This document shows positions 1-6,592 of a stretch of DNA of 13,626 bases, in pieces. Numbering within the stretch: the first letter of the stretch is position 1; every line of letters begins with the position of its first letter. The position numbers and the translations under genes were made by a program. Below the pieces are notes generated by a model. That model was not told the origin of the DNA and did not search any database. It saw nothing but the letters and a program-made list of their open reading frames with translations. Origin of the DNA: an uncultured Faecalibacterium sp. (lineage in GTDB: Bacteria > Bacillota > Clostridia > Oscillospirales > Ruminococcaceae); contig CAKSTO010000056.1 in the NCBI GenBank assembly GCA_934501115.1, positions 1-13,626 on the forward strand. Reading direction: 5' to 3'.

Positions 1-461
1 GTGCGGCTGAGCAGGATGCAGCTTGCGTGGCTGATCTGGTCGTCGTAGAACTCGCCGAAGTTCTTCATATACATCTTGACCTTGTTCACATCGGCCACGG
101 TGACAAAGCTGTTCAGCTGCACATCCAGATGCTCGGCCACGCCTTCCACAGCGCGGGTCACGTCGGAGAGCTTGCCCACGCCGGAGGGCTCGATGACGAT
201 GCGGTCGGGGTGGTACTGCTCCACCACCTGCTGCAGGGCGGTGCGGAAGTCGCCCACCAGAGAGCAGCAGATGCAGCCGGCGTTCAGCTCGTTGATCTGG
301 ATGCCGCTTTCCTTCAGAAAGCCGCCGTCAATGCCGATCTCGCCGAACTCGTTCTCGATCAGAACGACCTGCTGGCCGGCAAAGGCCTCTTTGATGAGCT
401 TTTTGATCAGCGTGGTCTTACCGGCACCCAGAAAGCCGGAGAAAATATCGATTTTGGTCAT
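1..461 (-). CDS. CobW/COG0523 (G3E) family GTP-binding protein, C-terminus cut by window edge
   Basis: Only the first 153 residues are present; the gene continues past base 1. Reading the minus strand from ATG at 461 gives a Walker A loop GFLGAGKTT (residues 9-17), the ENEFGEIGID segment (36-45), the family-defining GCxCC metal-binding motif AGCICC (61-66) and EPSGVG (91-96), which sits where the family has its switch II/Walker B loop. These mark a G3E GTPase of the CobW/YjiA/P47K group, cytosolic proteins thought to use GTP hydrolysis to deliver a metal (Zn, Co or Ni) to client enzymes. The client here cannot be told from the visible part. An AGAGGC ribosome binding site lies about 10 bases upstream. 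The gene has its own promoter and is divergent from pepP. The family is certain; the metal and the partner are unknown. Confidence 0.93.
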   Translation of the reverse strand, partial: MTKIDIFSGFLGAGKTTLIKKLIKEAFAGQQVVLIENEFGEIGIDGGFLKESGIQINELNAGCICCSLVGDFRTALQQVVEQYHPDRIVIEPSGVGKLSDVTRAVEGVAEHLDVQLNSFVTVADVNKVKMYMKNFGEFYDDQISHASCILLSR

Positions 462-529
462 GATTCAATTGCCTCTTTCTTTTTAGCGCACAGAGCCGCA
501 GAGTGCTGGCTCAAAAATCTTACACTCCT

Positions 530-538
530 ATTATAACA
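530..538 (-). promoter_or_regulatory. Extended -10 promoter of the CobW-family GTPase
   Basis: On the minus strand TGTTATAAT reads as a TG-extended, perfect -10 hexamer (TATAAT at 535-530). The start codon is about 69 bases downstream. No good -35 lies 17 bases upstream. A TTGACA at 548-543 is only 7 bases from this -10, too close to serve as its -35. The leader contains a small GAGCC/GGCTC hairpin (493-512). Confidence 0.5.
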
Positions 539-561
539 AGGCTGTCAATGGGAAAACGACC

Positions 562-618
562 TTTTTCAAGAAAAAATTGTAACATTTTTTGCAAGAAAGT
601 TGCGTTTTCAAGAAAAAA
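562..618. repeat. Three AT-rich CAAG-centred direct repeats upstream of the GTPase promoter
   Basis: The 14-mer TTTTCAAGAAAAAA occurs exactly at 563-576 and again at 605-618, 42 bases apart (about four helical turns). A diverged copy, TTTTTTGCAAGAAAG, lies between them at 585-599. Each exact copy has TTTTC/GAAAA arms around a 2-base centre, which is dyad-like. They sit just upstream of the GTPase promoter and could be operators or simply an AT-rich upstream element; no regulator can be assigned. Confidence 0.4.
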
Positions 619-629
619 GAAGAAAACAA

Positions 630-837
630 CTCCTTCCGTCACGGCTGTTGCCGTGCCAGTGCTCCCCTTTTTGCCACTTGCATGACATCTTCCCCCAACT
701 GGGGGAAGTCTTTCTCAGAGAGGGAGCCTTTGGCAGTACGGAAAAACTGTCGGTTGAATTGCGAAGTGTATGGTTTCGCCAGAGGCTCCCACTTTGGGGG
801 AGCTGGCAGACCCGAAGGGGCTGACTGAGAGGGCGAG
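630..837. repeat. Palindromic MITE/REP-like element in the GTPase-pepP intergenic region
   Basis: This fills most of the 516-base gene-free stretch 462-977. The two ends are related in inverted orientation: the left end 630-667 (CTCC..CGTCA, hairpin, TGCCAG, GCTCCCC) resembles the reverse complement of 796-837 (CTCAGTCA, hairpin, TGCCAG, CTCCCCC). Inside are a perfect hairpin CACGGC/GCCGTG (640-655), another CTTCCCCC/GGGGGAAG (689-708), a 13-base inverted pair GGGAGCCTTTGGC (722-734) against GCCAGAGGCTCCC (778-790, one mismatch), and GCTCCC/GGGAGC (785-803). No open reading frame in it looks real. Nested imperfect palindromes of this style are typical of small non-autonomous interspersed repeats in gut Firmicutes. 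Copy number elsewhere cannot be seen here, and no target-site duplication is obvious. Confidence 0.6.
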
Positions 838-884
838 GATGCTCTCCGGCAGCGGAGGCCATTCCAAACCGTCCCGCCCCTGCA

Positions 885-913
885 TTGCAATCCTTTCCCC
901 GGAATGATACAAT
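885..913 (+). promoter_or_regulatory. Promoter of pepP, with leader hairpin downstream
   Basis: TTGCAA (885-890), a 17-base spacer, and TACAAT (908-913) form a good sigma-A-type promoter. Transcription would start near 920, giving a leader of about 58 bases. That leader holds an 8-bp hairpin GCTGCCGG/CCGGCGGC (934-941 with 947-954, loop TCTTT) ending just before the AAGGAAG ribosome binding site. Confidence 0.6.
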
Positions 914-977
914 AAGGGCAGACAAAAATGACTGCTGCCGGTCTTTCCGGCGGCGAGAAAAAAGGAAGCAGATCGAT

Positions 978-2777
978 ATGAGCATCAATCCCGTTCCCGA
1001 GCGGATCACCGCTCTGCGTGCAGCCATGGCCGCAAACGGCGTGTCCGTTTACCTCATCCCTGCGGGCGACCCTCATGCCAGCGAATATCTGCCTGACCAC
1101 TACGCGAGCCTGACCTGGTTCTCCGGCTTCCACGGCGAAAACTCCCATTTCGTCGTCACCCGCACCGAGAGCGCTCTGTGGGCGGATGGCCGGTACTTCG
1201 TGCAGGCCGAGAAGGAAATTGCGGGTACCGAGATCAAGCTGCAGCGCATGGGGGAACCCGGTGTGCCCACCGTAGAGGAATACTGTGCCGATGCCCTGAA
1301 CGAGGGGGAGGTGCTGGGTCTGTGCGGCCTGACCGCCAGCACGGCGCTTGTCAACAACCTGAAAAAGGCACTGGGAAGAAAGAATGCATCCATCCGCACC
1401 CTGAACCTTGAGGACGAGCTGTGGACAGAAGGCCGCCCCGCCCTGCCGGACACCCCGGCGTGGATCCTGCCGAAGGAATATGCAGGCTTCTCCCCGGCGG
1501 AAAAGCTGGAGCAGCTGCGCGGCAGACTCCGGGAACTGGGCTGCACCGCGCAGTTCGTGGGCAAGCTGGACAATCTGGCATGGCTTTTGAACCTGCGTGC
1601 CATGGACATTGAGTGCACCCCCTATGCGATGGCCTACTGCTACGTGACCCCGAACCGGGCAGTGCTGTTCATCAACACCGCCCGCGTGACCCCGGAAGCA
1701 AAGACGGAGCTGGAAGCCAACGGCGTCACGCTGGCAAAGTACGATGATGTGCTCCGGTTCCTTTCTGCGGAGACCGAGCCGCAGACCGTGCTGGCTGAGA
1801 CGGCTACGGTCAACTACGCCGTGCATCAGGTGCTGGAGCAGAACCCTGCCCTTACCGTGAAGGACGGCACCGACCCGCTGCTGATGATGAAAGGCGTGAA
1901 GAACGATACCGAGCTTGCCCACACCAGAGAGACTCACATCCGGGACGCCGTGGCCATGGTGCGGTTCCAGATGGAGCTGGAAAGCCGCCTTGCCGCCGGG
2001 GAGACCCTGACCGAGCTGACCGTGGACGAGATCCTGCACAAGTACCGCAGCAATACCGACCGGTTCCTCGTGGAGAGCTTTGGCACCATTGCAGCCTACG
2101 GCGGCAACGCGGCCATGATGCACTACCACGCCACCCCGGAGAGCCGCGCTGTGCTGGAAAAGAAGGGCTTTCTGCTGGTGGACAGCGGTGCCACCTACAT
2201 GGACGGCACCACCGACATCACCCGCACCTATCCGCTGGGTGAGCTGACCGAGGACGAAAAGCGTTTCTACACATGGACGCTGCAGAGCCACATCGACCTT
2301 GCCAAGGCCGTCTGGCTGGACTGCTGTGAATGTAAGATGATCGATACCATCGCCCGGGAGCCGCTGTGGCGTCACCTCATCAATTACCGCTGCGGCACCG
2401 GACACAGCGTCAGCTTTGTGGGCAATGTCCACGAAGGCCCCCATGCCCTGAACAGCCGCAACACCACCCGGATGCGTCCCGGCATGGTCGTTACCGATGA
2501 GCCCGGTGTTTACGAGACCGACCTTGTGGGCATCCGCATCGAGAACGAGCTGGTCTGCATCCGCAAGGCCGAGAACCAGTACGGCAATTTTCTGGGCTTT
2601 GAGCCGCTGACCTTCGTGCCCATTGCTACCTCGCCCATCCTGCCCGGCGTGCTGGACAAAGACGAGCTTGCATGGCTGAACGATTATCATCGTCAGGTGT
2701 TTGCAAAGCTGGCACCGCACCTGAACGACGAGGAGCGGGTCTGGCTGGCCGAAAAGTGCGCTGCCATCGGCTGCTGA
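978..2777 (+). CDS. pepP: Xaa-Pro aminopeptidase (M24B, three-domain aminopeptidase P)
   Basis: This cytosolic metallopeptidase removes an N-terminal residue preceding proline. The 599-residue protein is of the long, three-domain eukaryote-like (XPNPEP1) type rather than the roughly 440-residue E. coli type. It has two creatinase-N-like domains (about 1-130 and 150-300) followed by the pita-bread catalytic domain (about 315-540) and a C-terminal tail. All five dinuclear-metal ligands can be placed: D402 and D413 (VDSGATYMDGTTDITR), H476 (GTGHS), E508 (TDEPG) and E522 (IENE). The spacing closely matches the human enzyme. The start at 978 is chosen because AAGGAAG lies 9 bases upstream and the protein begins at the expected domain boundary. 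An in-frame ATG at 885 would lie in the promoter. The gene stands alone and ends at a strong bidirectional terminator. Confidence 0.96.
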   Translation: MSINPVPERITALRAAMAANGVSVYLIPAGDPHASEYLPDHYASLTWFSGFHGENSHFVVTRTESALWADGRYFVQAEKEIAGTEIKLQRMGEPGVPTVEEYCADALNEGEVLGLCGLTASTALVNNLKKALGRKNASIRTLNLEDELWTEGRPALPDTPAWILPKEYAGFSPAEKLEQLRGRLRELGCTAQFVGKLDNLAWLLNLRAMDIECTPYAMAYCYVTPNRAVLFINTARVTPEAKTELEANGVTLAKYDDVLRFLSAETEPQTVLAETATVNYAVHQVLEQNPALTVKDGTDPLLMMKGVKNDTELAHTRETHIRDAVAMVRFQMELESRLAAGETLTELTVDEILHKYRSNTDRFLVESFGTIAAYGGNAAMMHYHATPESRAVLEKKGFLLVDSGATYMDGTTDITRTYPLGELTEDEKRFYTWTLQSHIDLAKAVWLDCCECKMIDTIAREPLWRHLINYRCGTGHSVSFVGNVHEGPHALNSRNTTRMRPGMVVTDEPGVYETDLVGIRIENELVCIRKAENQYGNFLGFEPLTFVPIATSPILPGVLDKDELAWLNDYHRQVFAKLAPHLNDEERVWLAEKCAAIGC

Positions 2778-2782
2778 ACTGC

Positions 2783-2841
2783 AAAAGCACCCGGACGGAG
2801 CGGGAGCCGCTGGGACTCCCGGCTTTTATCCGGGTGCTTTT
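2783..2841. terminator. Bidirectional nested-hairpin terminator between pepP and glycosyltransferase 1
   Basis: A perfect 13-bp outer stem pairs AAAAGCACCCGGA (2783-2795) with its complement (2829-2841). It encloses a second hairpin, CGGGAG/CTCCCG (2801-2806 with 2816-2821). A-run and T-run ends on both sides suit termination of the two convergent genes. Confidence 0.85.
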
Positions 2842-2860
2842 CTGAAAAAACGTCTGTGCG

Positions 2861-3736
2861 TCAGAGGCTGCGCGCCGGGGTGCCGGCCACGGCATCGGAG
2901 AGCCGCTGCAGAGAGCCGCTGGGCAGCGGGCTTTCAAACAGACTGGCGTAGATGCCGAAGAGCTGCAGCTTCATTTCCGGGTAAATGCCAAGCTGGATGC
3001 AGAGCTCCTTGTAGGCCTGGTACATCCGGCGGCGGTGCTGCAGCATATCCGAGACCTTCACTCTGGTGTGGCAGACGCTCTGCGGGTTTTGCAGATAGCA
3101 GTATCCTGCCTCATCGATGGCAGCAAAATGCTCCGCTTTTTGCAGAAAAAGCAGGTTGAACTGCTGATCCTCGGCAAAAAACGCCTGCGGGAAGCGGATG
3201 GAATACCGTTCCAATATTTCCCGGCGGTAGAGCTTGTTCCACAAAACGCCGAAGTAAAAGCTGGCAGGGCGGCGGACGGTCTGCCGCAGCCAGTCTGTCT
3301 TGCTGTAGACCCCAGCGGGCAGAAGGCTGTATTCACGGGTGTCGAGGCCGCCGTCCTTCCGCGGGACGACCATGCGGAAGGGGGCGGCAACAAGGTCTGC
3401 ACCGGACTGCTCTGCCGCTTCCACCAGATGCGCGGTAAAGCCGGGCAGCAGCCAGTCGTCGCTGTCCGCAAACTGCACGTACGTTCCCCGGGCAAGTGCA
3501 AGCCCCTGATTGCGGGTGTCCGACACACCGGAGTTGGGCTTGTCCACGACCCGGATGCGGGGGTCTGCGGCAGCAAGCTCCCGGCAAAGCGCCAGTGTGC
3601 CATCACGGGAGCCATCATTCAGCAGGATGATCTCCAGACCGGGGCAGGGCTGGCTGCAGATGCTGTCGATGCACCGGCGGAGGGTGCTCTGTGCGTTGTA
3701 GGCAGGTACGATCATGCTGACGAGCGGCGTTTCCAT
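2861..3736 (-). CDS. Family 2 glycosyltransferase (paralogue 1)
   Basis: This 291-residue GT-A fold glycosyltransferase transfers a sugar from a nucleotide-sugar donor, probably onto a surface polysaccharide or lipid-linked glycan. Visible motifs: the N-terminal strand PLVSMIVPAYNAQ (4-16), nucleotide-binding NDGSRD (40-45), the metal-binding DxD as DSDD (91-94), and the acceptor-side catalytic ED (189-190) in FFAEDQQF. There is no membrane segment or signal peptide, so it should be cytosolic. AAAGGAGA precedes the ATG at good distance. The protein is clearly paralogous to the one at 4626-5624; by eye about 58 of the first 100 positions are identical. Donor and acceptor cannot be deduced. It has its own promoter and shares a terminator with pepP. 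Confidence 0.92.
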   Translation of the reverse strand: METPLVSMIVPAYNAQSTLRRCIDSICSQPCPGLEIILLNDGSRDGTLALCRELAAADPRIRVVDKPNSGVSDTRNQGLALARGTYVQFADSDDWLLPGFTAHLVEAAEQSGADLVAAPFRMVVPRKDGGLDTREYSLLPAGVYSKTDWLRQTVRRPASFYFGVLWNKLYRREILERYSIRFPQAFFAEDQQFNLLFLQKAEHFAAIDEAGYCYLQNPQSVCHTRVKVSDMLQHRRRMYQAYKELCIQLGIYPEMKLQLFGIYASLFESPLPSGSLQRLSDAVAGTPARSL

Positions 3737-3771
3737 AAGCGGAGTCTCCTTTGCAGCGTGGTTTTGTTTTT

Positions 3772-3800
3772 ATGATACACGCCCTGCCCCCAAAAAGCAA
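3772..3800 (-). promoter_or_regulatory. Promoter of glycosyltransferase 1
   Basis: On the minus strand TTGCTT (3800-3795), a 17-base spacer and TATCAT (3777-3772) form a plausible sigma-A promoter about 36 bases from the start codon. It lies in the 96-base gap divergent to the LytTR gene. The same bases read TATGAT on the plus strand, so the two start regions may overlap, but I find no convincing plus-strand -35. Confidence 0.5.
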
Positions 3801-3832
3801 GCGGCAGCAGGAGAAAGAAACGAGGTGCAGCC

Positions 3833-4558
3833 ATGATCTTTCATATTGCGGTGTGCAGCCCGGATGCGGTGCTGCGCAGCGTGCTGGAACGCCAGTGCAT
3901 GGAGTATTTTGCCCGGCGGGAGGAGGATGCCTGCATCGTGCAGCAGCTGGCAGACCCGGATGCTCTGCTGCGGCGGGACGCCGAGGGAGAACGGTTCGAC
4001 CTGTATCTCATCGAGCTGGCGGCGGTGGCGGAACCTGCGGGGCTGAAGGCGGCCGGAGAGCTGCGCCGCCGGGGGCGCAGGACGCCCATCGCCTTTGCTG
4101 CGCGCACCCCGGCGCATGCATACAATGCCTTCAGGGTGGACGCCATGCAGTATCTGCTGCTGCCGGTGCACCAGCAGGAGCTTTCGGCTCTGCTGCGCCG
4201 CGCCACCGAGCCGGAATACGGCCCCGCCCTGACGGTGAGCACTGCGGCAGGGCTGCGGGTGCTGGCCTATGCCGAGATCGAATATCTGGAGTGCACCCAC
4301 CACGTGGTGCATTTCCACCTGCGCAGCGGCGAGGATGTGCCCTCGCTTTCGCTGCGGGTGCCCTTTTCTGAGGTGGCGCGGCCGCTGCTGGCAGACGGGC
4401 GCTTTTTGCAGCCGCACCGCTCCTACGTGGTCAGCCTGCCTGCGGTGCGCCAGCTGGCCGCCGGAGAGCTTCTGATGGCAAGCGGGGCTCGGGTGCCCAT
4501 CCCCCGCGGGCGGGAAGCCTCGGTGCGGGAGGCCATCCGGGCGCGGTTCCGGGGCTGA
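3833..4558 (+). CDS. LytTR-family response regulator with degenerate receiver domain
   Basis: This 241-residue protein has an N-terminal CheY-like receiver (about 1-125) and a C-terminal LytTR DNA-binding domain (about 132-240; hallmark stretch EIEYLECTHHVVHFHL, then RFLQPHRSYVVSL). LytTR regulators bind direct repeats upstream of target promoters, often controlling surface, bacteriocin or virulence functions. The receiver is unusual: the N-terminal acidic pair is replaced (ICDD-type becomes VCSPD, residues 7-11), the phosphoacceptor position holds Glu (LYLIEL, E61), the switch Thr/Ser position is Ala (IAFAA), and the invariant Lys before Pro is Leu (LLLPV, L110). Phosphotransfer activation is therefore unlikely, and no histidine kinase gene is adjacent. 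GAGGTG precedes the ATG. The gene lies between two paralogous glycosyltransferase genes of opposite orientation and has no obvious strong promoter of its own. Confidence 0.9.
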   Translation: MIFHIAVCSPDAVLRSVLERQCMEYFARREEDACIVQQLADPDALLRRDAEGERFDLYLIELAAVAEPAGLKAAGELRRRGRRTPIAFAARTPAHAYNAFRVDAMQYLLLPVHQQELSALLRRATEPEYGPALTVSTAAGLRVLAYAEIEYLECTHHVVHFHLRSGEDVPSLSLRVPFSEVARPLLADGRFLQPHRSYVVSLPAVRQLAAGELLMASGARVPIPRGREASVREAIRARFRG

Positions 4559-4567
4559 GCCGGACAA

Positions 4568-4623
4568 AAAACGAGCCGTACCACGGATGCCGGATGTCCG
4601 GCGTCAGGGGTGCGGCTCGTTTT
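4568..4623. terminator. Bidirectional nested terminator between the LytTR gene and glycosyltransferase 2
   Basis: AAAACGAGCCG (4568-4578) pairs with CGGCTCGTTTT (4613-4623). The stem extends inward through TACC/GGTG-type pairs, and a second hairpin GATGCCGGA/TCCGGCGTC lies inside (4586-4605). Flanking A and T runs suit both convergent genes; the glycosyltransferase stop codon is 3 bases away. Confidence 0.85.
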
Positions 4624-4625
4624 GT

Positions 4626-5624
4626 TTATTTGGATCCTGCAGGCTTCTTCGGCCTTGCCTTTGCCTTCTTTTTCCTGTCGTCCAAAGAGCTCAAAGCCCA
4701 GCGGCGGGACATATCGGCCAGCATGGTCTGAATGGTGCCGGAGGGGTAAGCGCTCTCGGAAAATGCGACCAGAAAGCGGTACAGCTGGGGCTGGATCTCT
4801 TCATACATACCCAGCTTTGTGTACATTTCCTTGTAATAATGGAACACCTGCAGCTTGTTCTGCACGATGGTGGCGGGGTTGATCTGGGTATGGCAGATGC
4901 TCTGAGGGTTCTGCACATAGTGGTAGCCCGGTGCGGGGATCGAAACGAACACATTTGCGCACAGGATATAATCCAGATTGAACACCAGATCCTCTGCCCA
5001 GCGCACCTCGCGGGTGAACTGAAGATGGTTGTCGACCAGAAGATCCCGGCGGTACAGTTTGTTCCACAGCACGCTGTAATAGAAGGACGCAGGCATATCC
5101 ATCAGGCGGCGGGCGAAGGTGTCGCGGTCATAGACGCCCTCCGGCAGAAAGCTGTATTCGTGGATCTCATCCGGCTTTTTCTTTTCCGGCTCAATGCCGA
5201 GACTTTCCTGCAGGTTCTCAAGGGTATAGCCCATTTTTGTGGAATTGGCAGGGATCACCATCCAGTATGGCGAAATGACCAGATCGGCGTGGTGCGCCTC
5301 GGCAGCAGTGACAAGATGCTCGGTGAAGTCCGGCTCAATATAGTCATCGCTGTCAACGAACTGCACGTATTTTCCCTGAGCAATGGTCAGACCGTAGTTG
5401 CGGGTGTCGGATACGCCGGAATTGGCTTTGTCCACCAGTACGATGCGGGGATCCTTGCTCCGAAACTCTTCACAAATGGCGTAGCTTTCGTCCTGAGAGC
5501 CGTCGTTGATCAGAATGATCTCGATATTTCTCCACGTCTGGGCACAGACGCTTTCCACACAGCGGGCAACACTATTCTGCACATTATATACCGGCACGAT
5601 AATGCTGACGAGCGGGTTGTTCAT
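4626..5624 (-). CDS. Family 2 glycosyltransferase (paralogue 2)
   Basis: This 332-residue GT-A glycosyltransferase has the same motif order as its neighbour: PLVSIIVPVYN, NDGSQD (40-45), DxD as DSDD (91-94) and catalytic ED (211-212, RWAEDLVF). It aligns without gaps to paralogue 1 for about 125 residues. It then carries an extra stretch of roughly 21 residues (about 128-154, rich in Lys and Glu) before HEYSFLPEGVY, and it ends in a strongly basic tail (DRKKKAKARPKKPAGSK) that paralogue 1 lacks. There is no membrane segment; the basic tail could favour contact with acidic lipid or nucleic acid, which is inference. The Shine-Dalgarno region AGAGGAGACCTCCG resembles AAAGGAGACTCCG of paralogue 1, suggesting that the duplication included the leader. 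Sugar specificity is unknown. Confidence 0.92.
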   Translation of the reverse strand: MNNPLVSIIVPVYNVQNSVARCVESVCAQTWRNIEIILINDGSQDESYAICEEFRSKDPRIVLVDKANSGVSDTRNYGLTIAQGKYVQFVDSDDYIEPDFTEHLVTAAEAHHADLVISPYWMVIPANSTKMGYTLENLQESLGIEPEKKKPDEIHEYSFLPEGVYDRDTFARRLMDMPASFYYSVLWNKLYRRDLLVDNHLQFTREVRWAEDLVFNLDYILCANVFVSIPAPGYHYVQNPQSICHTQINPATIVQNKLQVFHYYKEMYTKLGMYEEIQPQLYRFLVAFSESAYPSGTIQTMLADMSRRWALSSLDDRKKKAKARPKKPAGSK

Positions 5625-5701
5625 GACGGAGGTCTCCTCTTTTTTGGCTTTTCGATCTATAAAAACAGTAAAATTACATGGTATAAAATGGCAAATTCGG
5701 A

Positions 5702-5722
5702 GACTGCCCCGATGGGGCAGTC
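5702..5722 (-). promoter_or_regulatory. Hairpin at the predicted 5' end of the glycosyltransferase 2 mRNA
   Basis: A perfect 9-bp stem GACTGCCCC/GGGGCAGTC with a 3-base loop (5702-5710 with 5714-5722) begins within a few bases of the transcription start predicted from the promoter at 5726-5755. It could act as a 5'-terminal stability structure for the roughly 95-base leader. It is unlikely to be a terminator for the HAD gene, which has its own closer hairpin. Confidence 0.5.
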
Positions 5723-5725
5723 TTA

Positions 5726-5755
5726 TTTATAATATCATACTCTCTTCGGCGTCAA
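5726..5755 (-). promoter_or_regulatory. Promoter of glycosyltransferase 2
   Basis: On the minus strand TTGACG (5755-5750), an 18-base spacer and TATAAA (5731-5726) form one of the best sigma-A-like promoters in the window. Transcription would start at about 5722-5718. Confidence 0.65.
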
Positions 5756-5783
5756 AATGCAAGAGCACAAAAACAGGCAGCAG

Positions 5784-5809
5784 AAAAAAGAACCGCGCTC
5801 GGCGGCTCT
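5784..5809 (-). terminator. Terminator of the HAD hydrolase gene
   Basis: On the minus strand AGAGCCGC, loop CGAGC, GCGGTTCT (8 bp with one G-U pair) is followed directly by a run of T, 33 bases after the HAD stop codon. Confidence 0.75.
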
Positions 5810-5841
5810 TTTTCGTCAGCAGTCATCCGGGGCGGGCAGGG

Positions 5842-6492
5842 TCAGACCCGGCTCCAGTCCAGAGCCGTCCAGTCCGGGATGAACTGGCGGCAGATGCGGC
5901 GCATCTCCGGCTCGTCGGCAGCAGATGTCCGGTCTGCCACGCCCACCACGTAAAACCCGGCCTTGCAGGCGGTGGAAGCGGCATAAACGGCGTCTTCGCA
6001 CACGGCGCACGCTGCCGGGTCGGTGCCGCCAAGGCGGCTCATGCATTCCAAAAAGACCTCAGGGCGGCTCTTGTGCAGCACGCCCCGTGCCTCCACGATG
6101 AACTCAAAATCGTCCAGCACGCCCAGCCGCTGCAGCACCGTCCGGCACTGGTCGGCCCAGGTGTTGGAGCACAGGCAGAGCCTTGCACCTTCGGTCTTGA
6201 GCCTTGCCAGCATTTCCCGCACGCCGGGCTTCAGCTCCACTGCTTCGTACAGCTTTGCAATAACCTCGCGCATGACGTCGAAATAGCCGTTTTCATCCAG
6301 CGGCAGGCTGTATTCGCGGATGAGATACTGTGCGCCTTCCTGCATCCCCATGGTCAGCAGAGCGGAACGCAGATCCTCTTTCGGGGTGCGGCCGTAGCGG
6401 CGCAGCAAAGCGTCCGGTGCGCCCTCCCACACCACGGTCATGCTGTCGGTCAGTGTGCCGTCCATATCGAAGATCCATTGTCTGCAGTGCAT
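5842..6492 (-). CDS. HAD-superfamily hydrolase (beta-phosphoglucomutase/phosphatase-like)
   Basis: This 216-residue cytosolic HAD protein should act on a small phosphorylated metabolite. Motif I is FDMDGTLTDS, with nucleophile D9 and acid/base D11. A helical cap of the subfamily I type follows (about 20-85). Motif II is CLCSNT (S109), motif III is K141 in KSRPEVF, and motif IV is CEDAVYAA (E166, D167). All catalytic residues are present, so it should be active. The substrate cannot be read from sequence; beta-phosphoglucomutase, phosphoglycolate phosphatase and nucleotidase members share this layout. AAGGAGG lies 7 bases before the ATG. The gene is monocistronic and divergent from the patatin operon. 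Confidence 0.9.
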   Translation of the reverse strand: MHCRQWIFDMDGTLTDSMTVVWEGAPDALLRRYGRTPKEDLRSALLTMGMQEGAQYLIREYSLPLDENGYFDVMREVIAKLYEAVELKPGVREMLARLKTEGARLCLCSNTWADQCRTVLQRLGVLDDFEFIVEARGVLHKSRPEVFLECMSRLGGTDPAACAVCEDAVYAASTACKAGFYVVGVADRTSAADEPEMRRICRQFIPDWTALDWSRV

Positions 6493-6522
6493 GAGAATGC
6501 CTCCTTGAAAAATATCCTATCC

Positions 6523-6531
6523 AGTATAGCA
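6523..6531 (-). promoter_or_regulatory. Extended -10 promoter of the HAD gene
   Basis: The minus strand reads TGCTATACT (6531-6523), a TG-extended -10 about 31 bases upstream of the start codon. The -35 region 17 bases further up is weak. Confidence 0.5.
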
Positions 6532-6592
6532 TGTTTCTTAGCCGGGAGAAATCGGGTTATTTACAAAAAACGGGAGAATTTTTGCGGGAAAT

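Noticed and set aside
27..536. Plus-strand open frames at the left edge
   Set aside because: They are antisense to the CobW-family GTPase, which has Walker A and GCxCC motifs.
589..828. Short open frames in the first intergenic region
   Set aside because: They run through the palindromic element, have no good ribosome binding site and resemble no protein.
885..977. Upstream in-frame start for pepP (adds 31 residues)
   Set aside because: The ATG at 885 falls in the -35 of the likely promoter and has no ribosome binding site; 978 has one and matches the family start.
639..2720. Long open frame of 693 codons on the minus strand
   Set aside because: It lies antisense to the certain Xaa-Pro aminopeptidase gene; its protein is His/Gln/Gly-rich with no family motif, typical of an antisense shadow in GC-rich DNA.
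5702..5722. Hairpin read as a terminator of the HAD gene
   Set aside because: The HAD gene already has a hairpin with a T-run at 5784-5809, and this stem is downstream of a strong promoter on the same strand.
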